From: an uncultured Clostridia bacterium
GTDB taxonomy: Bacteria > Bacillota > Clostridia > Christensenellales > UBA1242
Direction: 5' to 3'
Assembly: GCA_947628195.1 (NCBI GenBank)
Contig: CANQZB010000051.1
Location: forward strand, 1-6,901
DNA: 6,901 nucleotides
Below, piece by piece: positions 1 through 5,655 of this stretch (position 1 is its first letter; each line of letters starts with the position of its first letter). Both the position numbers and the translations under genes were made by a program. The notes beneath the pieces were generated by a model. That model worked only from the letters and a program-made list of their open reading frames with translations, ran no database searches and had not been told where the DNA came from.

Positions 1-909
1 GGCGTGGTTATTGATGAAAATAACAATTTTTTAGCAAGCGAATATCTTTGGACAGAGGGCGACCCAATGAATGCGGTTAAGCGATTATTGAAAGTGTTAG
101 AAAAACAACTTGAAGGCAAAGATGTTCAAATTGTGTCTGTTGGCACAACGGGCAGTGCGCGCAAACTAATAGGCGTTATGACAAACGCCAGCATTGTTAA
201 AAATGAAATCACTGCGCACGCGGTGGGCACAACCACACTTTACCCGGATGTTAACACCATATTTGAAATTGGCGGGCAGGATAGCAAAATTATAATTATA
301 GACAACGGTTTTGTTGTGGATTATGCAATGAACACACTTTGTGCGGCGGGAACGGGCTCGTTTTTATCCAGCCAAGCGCACAGATTAGGCGTTTCGGTTG
401 AAGAATTTGGCGAAATTGCACTTACTAGCGAACACCCAACAAACATTGCCGCCCGTTGCACAGTTTTTGCCGAAAGTGATTTGGTGCATAAGGCGCAAAT
501 AGGCCACAAAAAAGAGGATATTATTGCCGGCCTTTGCCGAGCGGTTGTAACCAACTATTTAAACAACATTGGCAAGGGCAAACGCATTAAAGCGCCTATT
601 GTTTTTCAGGGCGGGGTTAGCAAAAATGTGGGTGTAAAAAAGTTTTTTGAAGAAGCAGTAAACAGCCCAGTTATTGTGGATAAAAACGGGCATTTGATGG
701 GTGCATTTGGCGTTGCTGTTTTGGCAAGAAAATCCAAAATTGAAAAGCCATTTAGTTTTGATGTGGCAGATGTTGAATTTAAAACAACTGGGTTTGAATG
801 CCCTAAATGTGCAAATCATTGTGAAATTATTTGTGTGTTTAAAGATAACAAACTTATAGATAGTTGGGGCAACAAATGCGAGAATGGTGCGGTTAAGGTT
901 CCGCACTAA
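1..909 (+). CDS. 2-hydroxyacyl-CoA dehydratase-type activator ATPase (BadF/BadG/BcrA/BcrD family), 5' partial
   Basis: The frame is open from base 1, so about 15 N-terminal residues (first phosphate-binding strand) lie outside the window. Seen: an ATPase motif EIGGQDSK at 265-288, a Cys in a CAAGTG motif at 340-342, and a second Cys at 457-459 in ARCTVFAESD. The two Cys are 39 residues apart. From memory this is the spacing of the two Cys that bind the bridging [4Fe-4S] cluster in the HgdC homodimer. The C-terminus carries a C-x2-C-x3-C cluster (FECPKCANHCE) and a final GNKC, as in the activase subgroup related to the large DUF2229 fusion proteins. The family hydrolyses ATP to drive an electron into radical dehydratases in anaerobic cytosol. 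No dehydratase subunit is in view, so the substrate is unknown. It ends 36 bp before degV. Confidence 0.88.
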   Translation, partial: GVVIDENNNFLASEYLWTEGDPMNAVKRLLKVLEKQLEGKDVQIVSVGTTGSARKLIGVMTNASIVKNEITAHAVGTTTLYPDVNTIFEIGGQDSKIIIIDNGFVVDYAMNTLCAAGTGSFLSSQAHRLGVSVEEFGEIALTSEHPTNIAARCTVFAESDLVHKAQIGHKKEDIIAGLCRAVVTNYLNNIGKGKRIKAPIVFQGGVSKNVGVKKFFEEAVNSPVIVDKNGHLMGAFGVAVLARKSKIEKPFSFDVADVEFKTTGFECPKCANHCEIICVFKDNKLIDSWGNKCENGAVKVPH

Positions 910-930
910 ATGTGCGGTAAAAATTCCGCA
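901..930 (+). other. Overlapping inverted repeats at the activator stop codon
   Basis: CCGCAC (901-906) and GTGCGG (912-917) form a perfect 6-bp hairpin with a 5-base loop that contains the TAA stop. TGCGG (913-917) can instead pair with CCGCA (926-930), so the two stems exclude each other. No T-run follows, so this is not a terminator. The degV ribosome binding site at 935-940 is just outside both stems. A role in RNA processing or coupling is possible but unproven. Confidence 0.4.
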
Positions 931-945
931 ATAAAAGGAGAACAA

Positions 946-1830
946 ATGATTAAAATTCTAACAGATTCTGCCTCCGACATTGACTTGCCAGAAGCAAAAA
1001 ATTTAGGAATAGATTTTGTTCCTATGAAAGTGCAATTTGGGCAAGAGGAATTTTTGGATGGTGTGAATTTATCTCACAAAGAATTTTTTGAAAAATTAAT
1101 TGAAAGCAACGAATTCCCTAAAACATCTCAAATAAACGAATTTCAATTCAACGAAAAATTTGAGGAACTAACAAAAGATGGCAGCCAACTTTTGGTTATT
1201 ACAATTTCATCGAAACTTTCTGGCACATACAACAGCGCTGTTCAAGTGGCAAAAAATTTTAATGGCAAAGTTTTTGTTTTGGATAGCTTAAATGTTTGCA
1301 TTGGCCAGCGCCTCTTAGTGCAATACGCCATAAAATTGGTAAAAGAAAATAAACTTACAATTTCAGAAATTTATGATGAGTTAAACAACAAAAAAGATAG
1401 AATTCAAGTTATGGCAGTGCTGGATACGCTTAAATATTTGCGTAAGGGCGGAAGAATTTCGGCATTTACAGCATTTGCTGGCAATTTGCTTTCAATTAAA
1501 CCTGTTGTTTCGGTTATAAAAGGTGAAATTAAATTAGTTGGCAAGGCAATAGGCTCAAAGAAAAGCAACAATTTGTTAAATCAACTTGTGGAGAAGTGCG
1601 GTGGAATTGATTTTTCTATGCCTTATGGGCTGGTGTATTCTGGCCTTTCAGATGAATATTTGCAAAAATATTTGGCGGATAGCGAACAGTTGTGGAAAGG
1701 ACATGTAAAAGATATGAAAACAATCCCTTCATATATGATTGGCAGTGCAATAGGCACGCATGTTGGGCCAAATGCCATTGGAGTAGCATTTTATGCTTTA
1801 AATAAGGAGGATACAAATGATAAAAAATAG
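946..1830 (+). CDS. DegV family fatty-acid-binding protein
   Basis: A 294-residue protein of normal DegV length. DegV proteins bind a single fatty acid; some act as FakB, presenting fatty acids to the kinase FakA for phospholipid synthesis. Seen in order: TDSASD at residues 6-11, PKTSQ at 58-62, SSKLSGTYNSA at 88-98, the conserved DTLKYLRKGGRIS at 160-172, and a GTHVGPNAIGVAF end at 270-282. I chose ATG 946 because AAGGAG (935-940) lies 5 bases upstream and the product then starts directly with MIKILTDS. An in-frame ATG at 910 would add 12 residues without family character. The gene overlaps the next one by 14 bp, indicating one transcript. Whether it is a true FakB cannot be decided, since no FakA gene is in view. 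Confidence 0.95.
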   Translation: MIKILTDSASDIDLPEAKNLGIDFVPMKVQFGQEEFLDGVNLSHKEFFEKLIESNEFPKTSQINEFQFNEKFEELTKDGSQLLVITISSKLSGTYNSAVQVAKNFNGKVFVLDSLNVCIGQRLLVQYAIKLVKENKLTISEIYDELNNKKDRIQVMAVLDTLKYLRKGGRISAFTAFAGNLLSIKPVVSVIKGEIKLVGKAIGSKKSNNLLNQLVEKCGGIDFSMPYGLVYSGLSDEYLQKYLADSEQLWKGHVKDMKTIPSYMIGSAIGTHVGPNAIGVAFYALNKEDTNDKK

Positions 1831-2485
1831 GAATATTCAAATTTTATTTCAAACAATTTTCTGCACATTGGGCGTGGTTGGAATTATGGCAAGTTTAGGA
1901 CAATTCACCGCCAAATTTAATGCGGATTTTTATGTGTATTACACAAATTTAAGCAATTATATTTGCATTGGTTTTATGTTTGTTTCGCTTTTCTTTACAA
2001 TGAGAAAGGCAAATAAAAAAGAAGATGGACCTGTTACCTTTGCGCCCGCTTTTAAGTTTGTGTGTATGATTATGATAATGGTAACTTTCTTTGTTTACAA
2101 CATTTTGCTTGCAAAGGATTATGGCGTTGTAGATTATTTTACATCCATAAACAATATAATTTTACATATAACTTTGCCTATTATGTTTGTTTTAGATTGG
2201 GTGCTTTTCTATGAACATGGCAAAACCAGATGGTTTTATCCGCTTTTTTCTTTAATAATGCCACTTGTTTATGTCGCTTTTATTTTAATTCGCGGTGCTA
2301 TTGTTAATCACGCTACAACGTTAGTTTATCCTTATTTCTTTTTAAATTTAGATGAACTTGGTTGGGGTGGGCTATTAAAATGGCTTGCCATTTTAATTGT
2401 TGCTTTTGTAATTTTAGGCTATGTAATTTATTTATTAGACCACATAACAACTATTAAACAAAAAAGAAAGGCAAGAAATAACTAA
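1817..2485 (+). CDS. Pr6Pr-like six-span integral membrane protein
   Basis: A 222-residue, strongly hydrophobic protein without a cleavable signal. Six likely membrane spans lie near residues 9-28, 44-62, 78-98, 111-131, 139-160 and 187-208, followed by a basic cytoplasmic tail (KQKRKAR). Polar residues within or between spans match the Pr6Pr/FAR-17a-type pattern as I remember it: YYTNLSN at 41-47, His117, Pro121, DW at 127-128, His134, RG at 159-160 and YPY at 171-173. The biochemical role of the family in bacteria is not established. The start is fixed by AAGGAGG (1804-1810) six bases upstream of ATG 1817, inside the end of degV, so translation is probably coupled. I see no clear terminator directly after its stop on the plus strand. 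Confidence 0.75.
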   Translation: MIKNRNIQILFQTIFCTLGVVGIMASLGQFTAKFNADFYVYYTNLSNYICIGFMFVSLFFTMRKANKKEDGPVTFAPAFKFVCMIMIMVTFFVYNILLAKDYGVVDYFTSINNIILHITLPIMFVLDWVLFYEHGKTRWFYPLFSLIMPLVYVAFILIRGAIVNHATTLVYPYFFLNLDELGWGGLLKWLAILIVAFVILGYVIYLLDHITTIKQKRKARNN

Positions 2486-2722
2486 ATTGAAAAGAATATA
2501 TTGCAGTGATGTATTCATCGGAAAAATACAAAAAACCCTTAAAAACATATGTCATCAGGGCTCCCACGAGACGGATGTTGAAGTGGGATAAAGTGGGCAA
2601 TTGCCTATAAAAAATAACTTTTAAAGAGTTAACGTAGTGCTCTTTAAAAGTGAAGGAACGAACAAGCCTAGGCTTACAATTTCGAACTTGTGAGCAATTT
2701 AGCAAAGGTGTCGTTCGTGGCA
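2486..2722. other. Gene-free region left of the tRNA fragment, rich in inverted repeats
   Basis: No convincing coding frame and no RNA family I recognise. It holds TCCCAC (2562-2567) pairing with GTGGGA (2583-2588), two TGGG boxes ten bases apart (2584 and 2594), a 12-bp palindrome AAGCCTAGGCTT (2664-2675) flanked by ACAAG (2662-2666) and CTTGT (2687-2691), and GAACGA (2656-2661) facing TCGTTC (2711-2716). If the tRNA fragment marks an integration junction, this is the sequence that originally lay downstream of the tRNA-Leu gene. It could hold a decayed or unrecognised small RNA. Confidence 0.5.
2530..2560 (-). terminator. Weak candidate terminator on the minus strand
   Basis: Read on the minus strand, CCCT (2560-2557) can pair with AGGG (2539-2536), followed at once by six T (2535-2530). 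The stem is only 4 bp with a large loop, so this is weak. It would suit transcripts that once came leftward from the tRNA-Leu gene. Confidence 0.25.
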
Positions 2723-2777
2723 TGGTGGCGGTGGTCGGGGACGAACCGACATGATATTGCTATCGGCAGATTTTGAG
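2723..2777 (-). pseudogene. 3' half of a tRNA-Leu(CAA): probable attachment site
   Basis: Minus-strand parts in order: anticodon loop CTCAAAA (2777-2771, anticodon CAA), 3' anticodon stem TCTGC (2770-2766), a long variable arm with GATA/TATC pairing typical of class II tRNAs, T-stem GTCGG (2750-2746) and CCGAC (2738-2734) around loop TTCGTCC, 3' acceptor strand CACCGCC (2733-2727), discriminator A and CCA (2725-2723). The 5' half is absent: upstream of the loop is an A-run instead of the expected GCAGA. Loop position 58, normally an invariant A, is T. So this is not a working tRNA. A break at the anticodon loop with the 3' end retained is the usual footprint of tRNA-targeted integrases. Its orientation places foreign DNA to the right and old chromosome to the left. 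Confidence 0.78.
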
Positions 2778-2783
2778 TTTTTT

Positions 2784-2807
2784 ACAAGGTGTTTTACCTT
2801 GTTTTTT
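2784..2807 (+). terminator. Rho-independent terminator next to the tRNA fragment
   Basis: ACAAGGT (2784-2790) and ACCTTGT (2796-2802) form a perfect 7-bp stem with loop GTTTT, followed by a T-run through 2807. On the minus strand the stem would be followed by A, so it works only on the plus strand. It would stop transcripts from the left-hand genes before they enter the element. Confidence 0.7.
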
Positions 2808-3015
2808 CTTGGCCTTTTATTGCCATATTCTACCGCACAAAAACCCTATAAAATAGGCAAACTTTGGCAATGCTCGTGCCTAAAAATAATCTTTCTTTTT
2901 AATTTATGTTTTTTTGTGTTTTGGCGAATTCTAAAAAGTTTTTTAACTTTTCGTTAGAAAATTTAAAAATTTTTATTGTTTTTTGACATGATTAACTAGA
3001 ATTTAAAAATTTGTA
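2808..3015. other. AT-rich gene-free stretch at the element edge
   Basis: No supported gene. AAAAGTT (2934-2940) and AACTTTT (2945-2951) form a small AT hairpin. The 13-mer AATTTAAAAATTT occurs twice exactly 40 bases apart (2960-2972 and 3000-3012). A TTGACA at 2983-2988 has no -10 at a usable distance. A frame of 68 codons from 2751 is rich in Phe and Leu, runs out of the tRNA fragment and has no ribosome binding site. Confidence 0.5.
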
Positions 3016-3024
3016 TGTTATTAT
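3016..3024 (+). promoter_or_regulatory. Candidate extended -10 promoter for the terminase operon
   Basis: TG-T-TATTAT fits an extended -10 element, with transcription expected to begin near 3031. No good -35 lies 17 bases upstream. It shares the TGn-TATNAT layout with the promoters at 5641 and 6508. Confidence 0.4.
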
Positions 3025-3035
3025 ATTATTGAAAG

Positions 3036-3068
3036 AAAAAGGTTTTTCGCTAGGCGAAGAACCTTTTT
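3036..3068 (+). terminator. 15-bp hairpin with T-run in the leader of the terminase gene (terminator or attenuator)
   Basis: Bases 3036-3050 pair with 3054-3068 over 15 bp, with one T-G wobble (3045/3059) and a TAG loop. The 3' arm ends in five T. This has the form of an intrinsic terminator, but it lies between a candidate promoter and the ribosome binding site of the terminase gene. It may end upstream transcripts, attenuate the operon or stabilise the mRNA 5' end. Confidence 0.6.
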
Positions 3069-3084
3069 GCTATTTGGAGTGTAT

Positions 3085-3504
3085 ATGAACTTATTAGAAA
3101 AACAAATGATAGAACAAAATAAAAAGGCAATGCAAGAAACTGCACGAATAAATGATGAAATTTTGCGAATCCCAGAATTTTTATCCGATGAAGAAAAGGC
3201 AGCTTATGCAGAAATTGTTGCGACATTACAACGGAGCATAAAATATAGATTATCTTCAACCGATGCCGAACTTATTTGGCAATATTGTCAAATTAAAATT
3301 ATGAGGGATAGGGCGTGGAAAGAATACAACAAAAAGCCAGATAGATATATTCGCATTGTAACAGGAATTTGTTCAGACGGGAAGACTCCAAAAGTTATGG
3401 TTAAAGAAAATGAACACTACAAAACTTTGCAAGATTGCAATAAGCATTTAGAAAAAATTCTTAAAGATTTGCGCCTTACGCCAGAAATGAGGAGAAAGAA
3501 ATGA
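3085..3504 (+). CDS. Phage terminase small subunit, P27-like
   Basis: 139 residues. The small terminase subunit recognises phage DNA and guides the large subunit in packaging. The call rests on overall shape: an N-terminal helical part, a middle segment SSTDAELIWQYCQIKIMRDRAW (residues 57-78) like the P27 family's tyrosine/alanine-rich helix, then a short beta turn with DGKTPKVMVKENEHY and the C-terminal LEKILKDLRLTPEMRRK, close to the P27 ending with its LGLTP-x-SR motif. ATG 3085 has GGAG (3076-3079) five bases upstream; an in-frame TTG at 3067 falls inside the leader hairpin. Its TGA overlaps the next ATG (ATGA), so translation is coupled. No large terminase gene follows, which is unusual for a full phage but seen in some phage satellites. 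Confidence 0.7.
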   Translation: MNLLEKQMIEQNKKAMQETARINDEILRIPEFLSDEEKAAYAEIVATLQRSIKYRLSSTDAELIWQYCQIKIMRDRAWKEYNKKPDRYIRIVTGICSDGKTPKVMVKENEHYKTLQDCNKHLEKILKDLRLTPEMRRKK

Positions 3505-4538
3505 AAGATTTAAAAATTGAATATATCGACATAAATAAATTAAATAATTATGATAAAAATTCAAAAATACACACCAAACAACAGATTAGGCATATTGCAA
3601 ATTCAATTGAAGAATTTGGCTTTAACGACCCGATTGGAATTGCAGGTGAAAACAATGTTGTGTTAGAAGGAAACGGAAGGGTGGAAGCCGCAAAACTTTT
3701 AGGGTTTAAAACTTTGCCTTGCATTAGGTTAGACCATTTAACAAAAGAAGAACAGCGGGCTTATGTTATTGCTCACAATTCAACAAATTTAGAAACAGGG
3801 TTTGATGATGGCGTGCTTTTTGACGAGTTAAAACAATTACAAAATTTTAATTTTGAAGATTTTGGGATTGAAAAACAACTATTAAGTCTTCAAAATATAG
3901 ATGATGAATTTTATAAGGTTTTCTTAAATAATGAAATAAAAAAAGTTGTTCGCAATGAATTTGAAACAGTTGGGATATATGACATCCCATTAATAAGAAA
4001 ACAAGATATTGATTTAGAAAAAATTAAATTAATCAATTACAGTAATACAAAATACAATGATAATAAAAACAAAAATAGGACTGTGCACTTTTTTATCCAT
4101 GATTACAGATTTGAATCAACTTATACAAATCCTTTATCTGCACTAGAAAAATTGCAACAATATTATTGTTTATTAAGTCCCGATTTTAGTTTATACACAG
4201 ACATGCCAATATTGTTGCAAATGTTTAACACTTTTAAAAGTCGGTGGGTTGGAGCGTTCTGACAAAGTAAAAATATTAAAGTAATACCTACGATATCTTG
4301 GAGTGATGAAAGAAGTTTTGATTTTTGTTTTGATGGAGTTGAACAGGGTTCAATAGTTGCGGTTTCAACACATGGAAATAAAAAGACCAAAGAAAAATTT
4401 TTAAAAGGATATAATAAAATGTTGGAAAAACTTAAGCCTAGTGCTATAATATGTTATGGAAAACCTTTTCCAGAAATGAAAGGCAATTTAAAAGTATTTC
4501 CTTATAGATTTACAGAGGGTAAGGAGATGCGAGTATGA
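3501..4538 (+). pseudogene. ParB-like nuclease domain fused to DUF4417, interrupted by an in-frame TGA
   Basis: Codons 1-253 run to a TGA at 4260-4262; the same frame then stays open for 91 codons to a TGA at 4536-4538. Residues 1-125 are a ParB/Srx-type domain (LEGNGR at 55-60, then LGFKTLPCIRLDHLT and AYVIAHN), the kind phages carry beside terminase or methylase genes. From about 160 on, the sequence matches DUF4417 as I remember it: VHFFIHDYRFE, LLSPDFSLYTDMP, SRWVGAF, then after the stop QSKNIKVIPTISWSDE, FDFCFDG, and AIICYGKPFPE. Family members have Trp between the Gly-Ala-aromatic and Gln-Ser residues, exactly where TGA stands. So this is a TGG-to-TGA nonsense change or a readthrough site. 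GAGGAG (3489-3494) precedes the start. The DUF4417 function is unknown. The frame's final stop overlaps the toxin ATG. Confidence 0.8.
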
Positions 4539-4876
4539 AATTTTTATTGCAATTATTTGGCGGAAGAGGTGCCGGTAGTCATAAATATTATTTAAATTAT
4601 GGAAAACAAGGAAAACATTGGCAATGGCATAATAATTTTCAAGAGGGTAAAAGTATTTTAACATTAAATCCAGAAAGACTTCAAGAATTGGTCAATAGCA
4701 ACAAAGGGCGAGTACATGGACAGCGAGAGATTGTGGATTTTGGTGAAGTAATAGGACAATGGTTAAACCCAAACGATGGAAAATATTACGACACAACACG
4801 AGGTACAATACATTGGTCAAAAGATGGAGGTTATCATGTTGTGCCAGCAAAACCTAATTGGATGTTAGATGAGTAA
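4535..4876 (+). CDS. Short phage-type protein with polymorphic toxin type 50 (Ntox50-like) domain
   Basis: 113 residues. The N-terminus MKFLLQLFGGRGAGS resembles the LQLFGGRG leader common on Firmicutes phage head-associated proteins. From about residue 26 the sequence follows the Ntox50 pattern as I remember it: GKHWQWHNNF, EGKSILTL, a helix with LQELVNSNKG, REIVDFGEVIGQWLNPNDGKYYDTTRGTIHWSK split across residues 64-96, and HVVPAKP at 101-107. Ntox50 is a predicted nuclease toxin usually found at the C-terminus of long secreted or MuF-type proteins; here it stands almost alone. Conserved His94 and His101 and Lys97 could be catalytic (inference). AAGGAG (4521-4526) lies 8 bases before ATG 4535, which overlaps the upstream stop. 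The next two genes look like immunity genes. Confidence 0.72.
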   Translation: MKFLLQLFGGRGAGSHKYYLNYGKQGKHWQWHNNFQEGKSILTLNPERLQELVNSNKGRVHGQREIVDFGEVIGQWLNPNDGKYYDTTRGTIHWSKDGGYHVVPAKPNWMLDE

Positions 4877-4889
4877 GGAGAATGGACGA

Positions 4890-5255
4890 ATGAAACTAAA
4901 TGAAAACGGAATTTGGATTAATGAAAATAACGAACCAGTAAAATGGTGGAATCCGAACGAGGGTAATATTATAGGGCCATATATTGCATTTTTAGGAACA
5001 AAATGGCCTAAATTTCAAAAACTTGAATTTAGTGATGGGTTGGTTATATCCGTTGAATTTCTTGGTTATGGCGATTCTGATAATGATTTGGAAATAGACG
5101 ATCCGAATTATGAAGAATGCTATGAATTTTATTATAAGATATTAAAAATAATAAAGAAAGGAGCTAATCACAAATTCAAAAAAGGGAAGGAAATTTATTT
5201 AAATTATAAAGATTTTCCAATTAAGTGGGAAGAGTTGGATTCACAACCTAAATAA
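4890..5255 (+). CDS. Hypothetical protein, probable immunity protein for the Ntox50-like toxin
   Basis: 121 residues, no signal peptide or membrane span, rich in acidic and aromatic residues (five Trp, many Tyr and Phe). I do not recognise the family. Visible features: KWWNPNEGN at 19-27, TKWPKFQKLEFSDG, a strongly acidic stretch (GDSDNDLEIDDPNYEE) and a basic C-terminal part with NYKDFPIKWEE. A small acidic protein directly behind a toxin gene is the classic position of a cognate immunity protein, hence the inferred role. I chose ATG 4890 because AAGGAG (4875-4880) is 9 bases upstream. An in-frame ATG at 4869, inside the end of the toxin gene, would add seven residues but has no good ribosome binding site. 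Confidence 0.65.
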   Translation: MKLNENGIWINENNEPVKWWNPNEGNIIGPYIAFLGTKWPKFQKLEFSDGLVISVEFLGYGDSDNDLEIDDPNYEECYEFYYKILKIIKKGANHKFKKGKEIYLNYKDFPIKWEELDSQPK

Positions 5256-5275
5256 AAAATTATTAAGGTGGAAAA

Positions 5276-5616
5276 ATGACAGCAAAAGAATTTATGGATA
5301 AATATTACACACATGAAGCAATAATGAAAAGTATCAAACTAGATAAAGAAAACAATAAAATTACCATAAATATTGATTATTGTGAATGGCAATTGGAGGA
5401 AATGCAAGAAAATAATTTGCAAGGCAAGGGATACCAACTTATTTTCTGTGGTGTAAAAACATTTCTAATGAAGACATATTTAAAATGAAGCATGAATTTA
5501 TTCTCGTGCTGAAACTAACAAAAACAAAAGCTTATCTCGGTTTTGACTTGTATAGTGGCAATTATTTTGATTTCGAATTTTTGTATAAGACTTTTGAAGT
5601 GAAAGACATAAAATAA
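5276..5616 (+). pseudogene. Second immunity-like gene, broken by a one-base deletion
   Basis: The first frame gives 70 residues and stops at 5486-5488. Moving back one base in the A-run at 5455-5459 opens a frame to a TAA at 5614-5616. The joined product would have 113 residues. It reads smoothly across the join (CGVK, N, then ISNEDIFKMKHEF), if the run once had six A instead of five. The N-terminal part (EFMDKYYTHEAIMKSI, then ITINIDYCEWQ) resembles small immunity-type proteins with a YxHDS-like start and an IDFCxW strand. The exact family is uncertain. AAGGTGG (5265-5271) lies four bases before ATG 5276. A sequencing error or a slippage site is possible; decay is simplest. It sits 20 bp behind the first immunity-like gene. 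Confidence 0.72.
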
Positions 5617-5620
5617 ATTG

Positions 5621-5649
5621 TTTATTAAAATTCTTAAATTTGATATAAT
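5621..5649 (+). promoter_or_regulatory. Extended -10 promoter for the radical SAM gene, giving a leaderless mRNA
   Basis: TGA-TATAAT (5641-5649) is a perfect -10 with a TGn extension. TTTATT (5621-5626) is a weak -35 at 17 bases. Transcription should start about 5656, which is the A of the gene's ATG. Confidence 0.7.
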
Positions 5650-5655
5650 CATTAT

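Larger units (their letters stand above)
2723..5616. mobile_element. Degenerate prophage or phage-satellite end; right boundary not in view
   Basis: The call rests on the tRNA-Leu 3' fragment at the left edge, a phage terminase small subunit, a ParB-like/DUF4417 phage-type protein, and a short toxin with a phage-type N-terminus plus immunity-like genes. All lie in one orientation and are more AT-rich in codon choice than the left-hand genes. Two genes carry inactivating lesions, which suggests decay. No integrase, large terminase, portal or capsid gene is present here. The right limit is arbitrary: I end it at the last clearly element-like gene, but the element may continue past 6901. Confidence 0.55.

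Noticed and set aside
2486..2722. Known riboswitch, 6S RNA, SRP RNA, RNase P RNA or tmRNA
   Set aside because: I could not match the conserved cores of these families on either strand; only generic stems are seen.
2454..2723. 89-codon minus-strand frame
   Set aside because: It starts at the tRNA CCA end, crosses several inverted repeats and overlaps the membrane protein gene. No family character and no ribosome binding site.
2723..2820. tRNA-Leu split by a group I intron
   Set aside because: The 5' exon (GGCGGTG acceptor strand, D-arm) is not found to the right, and the T-loop carries a mutation at position 58.
2751..2957. 68-codon plus-strand frame starting in the tRNA fragment
   Set aside because: No ribosome binding site, runs through a terminator hairpin, and has biased Phe/Leu composition that only reflects T-runs.
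2983..2988. TTGACA as the -35 of the terminase promoter
   Set aside because: No -10-like hexamer at 16-18 bases; the extended -10 at 3016 is 30 bases away.
3501..4538. Genetic code with TGA = Trp
   Set aside because: All other Trp codons seen are TGG, and TGA serves as a stop in ATGA overlaps at 3501-3504 and 4535-4538.
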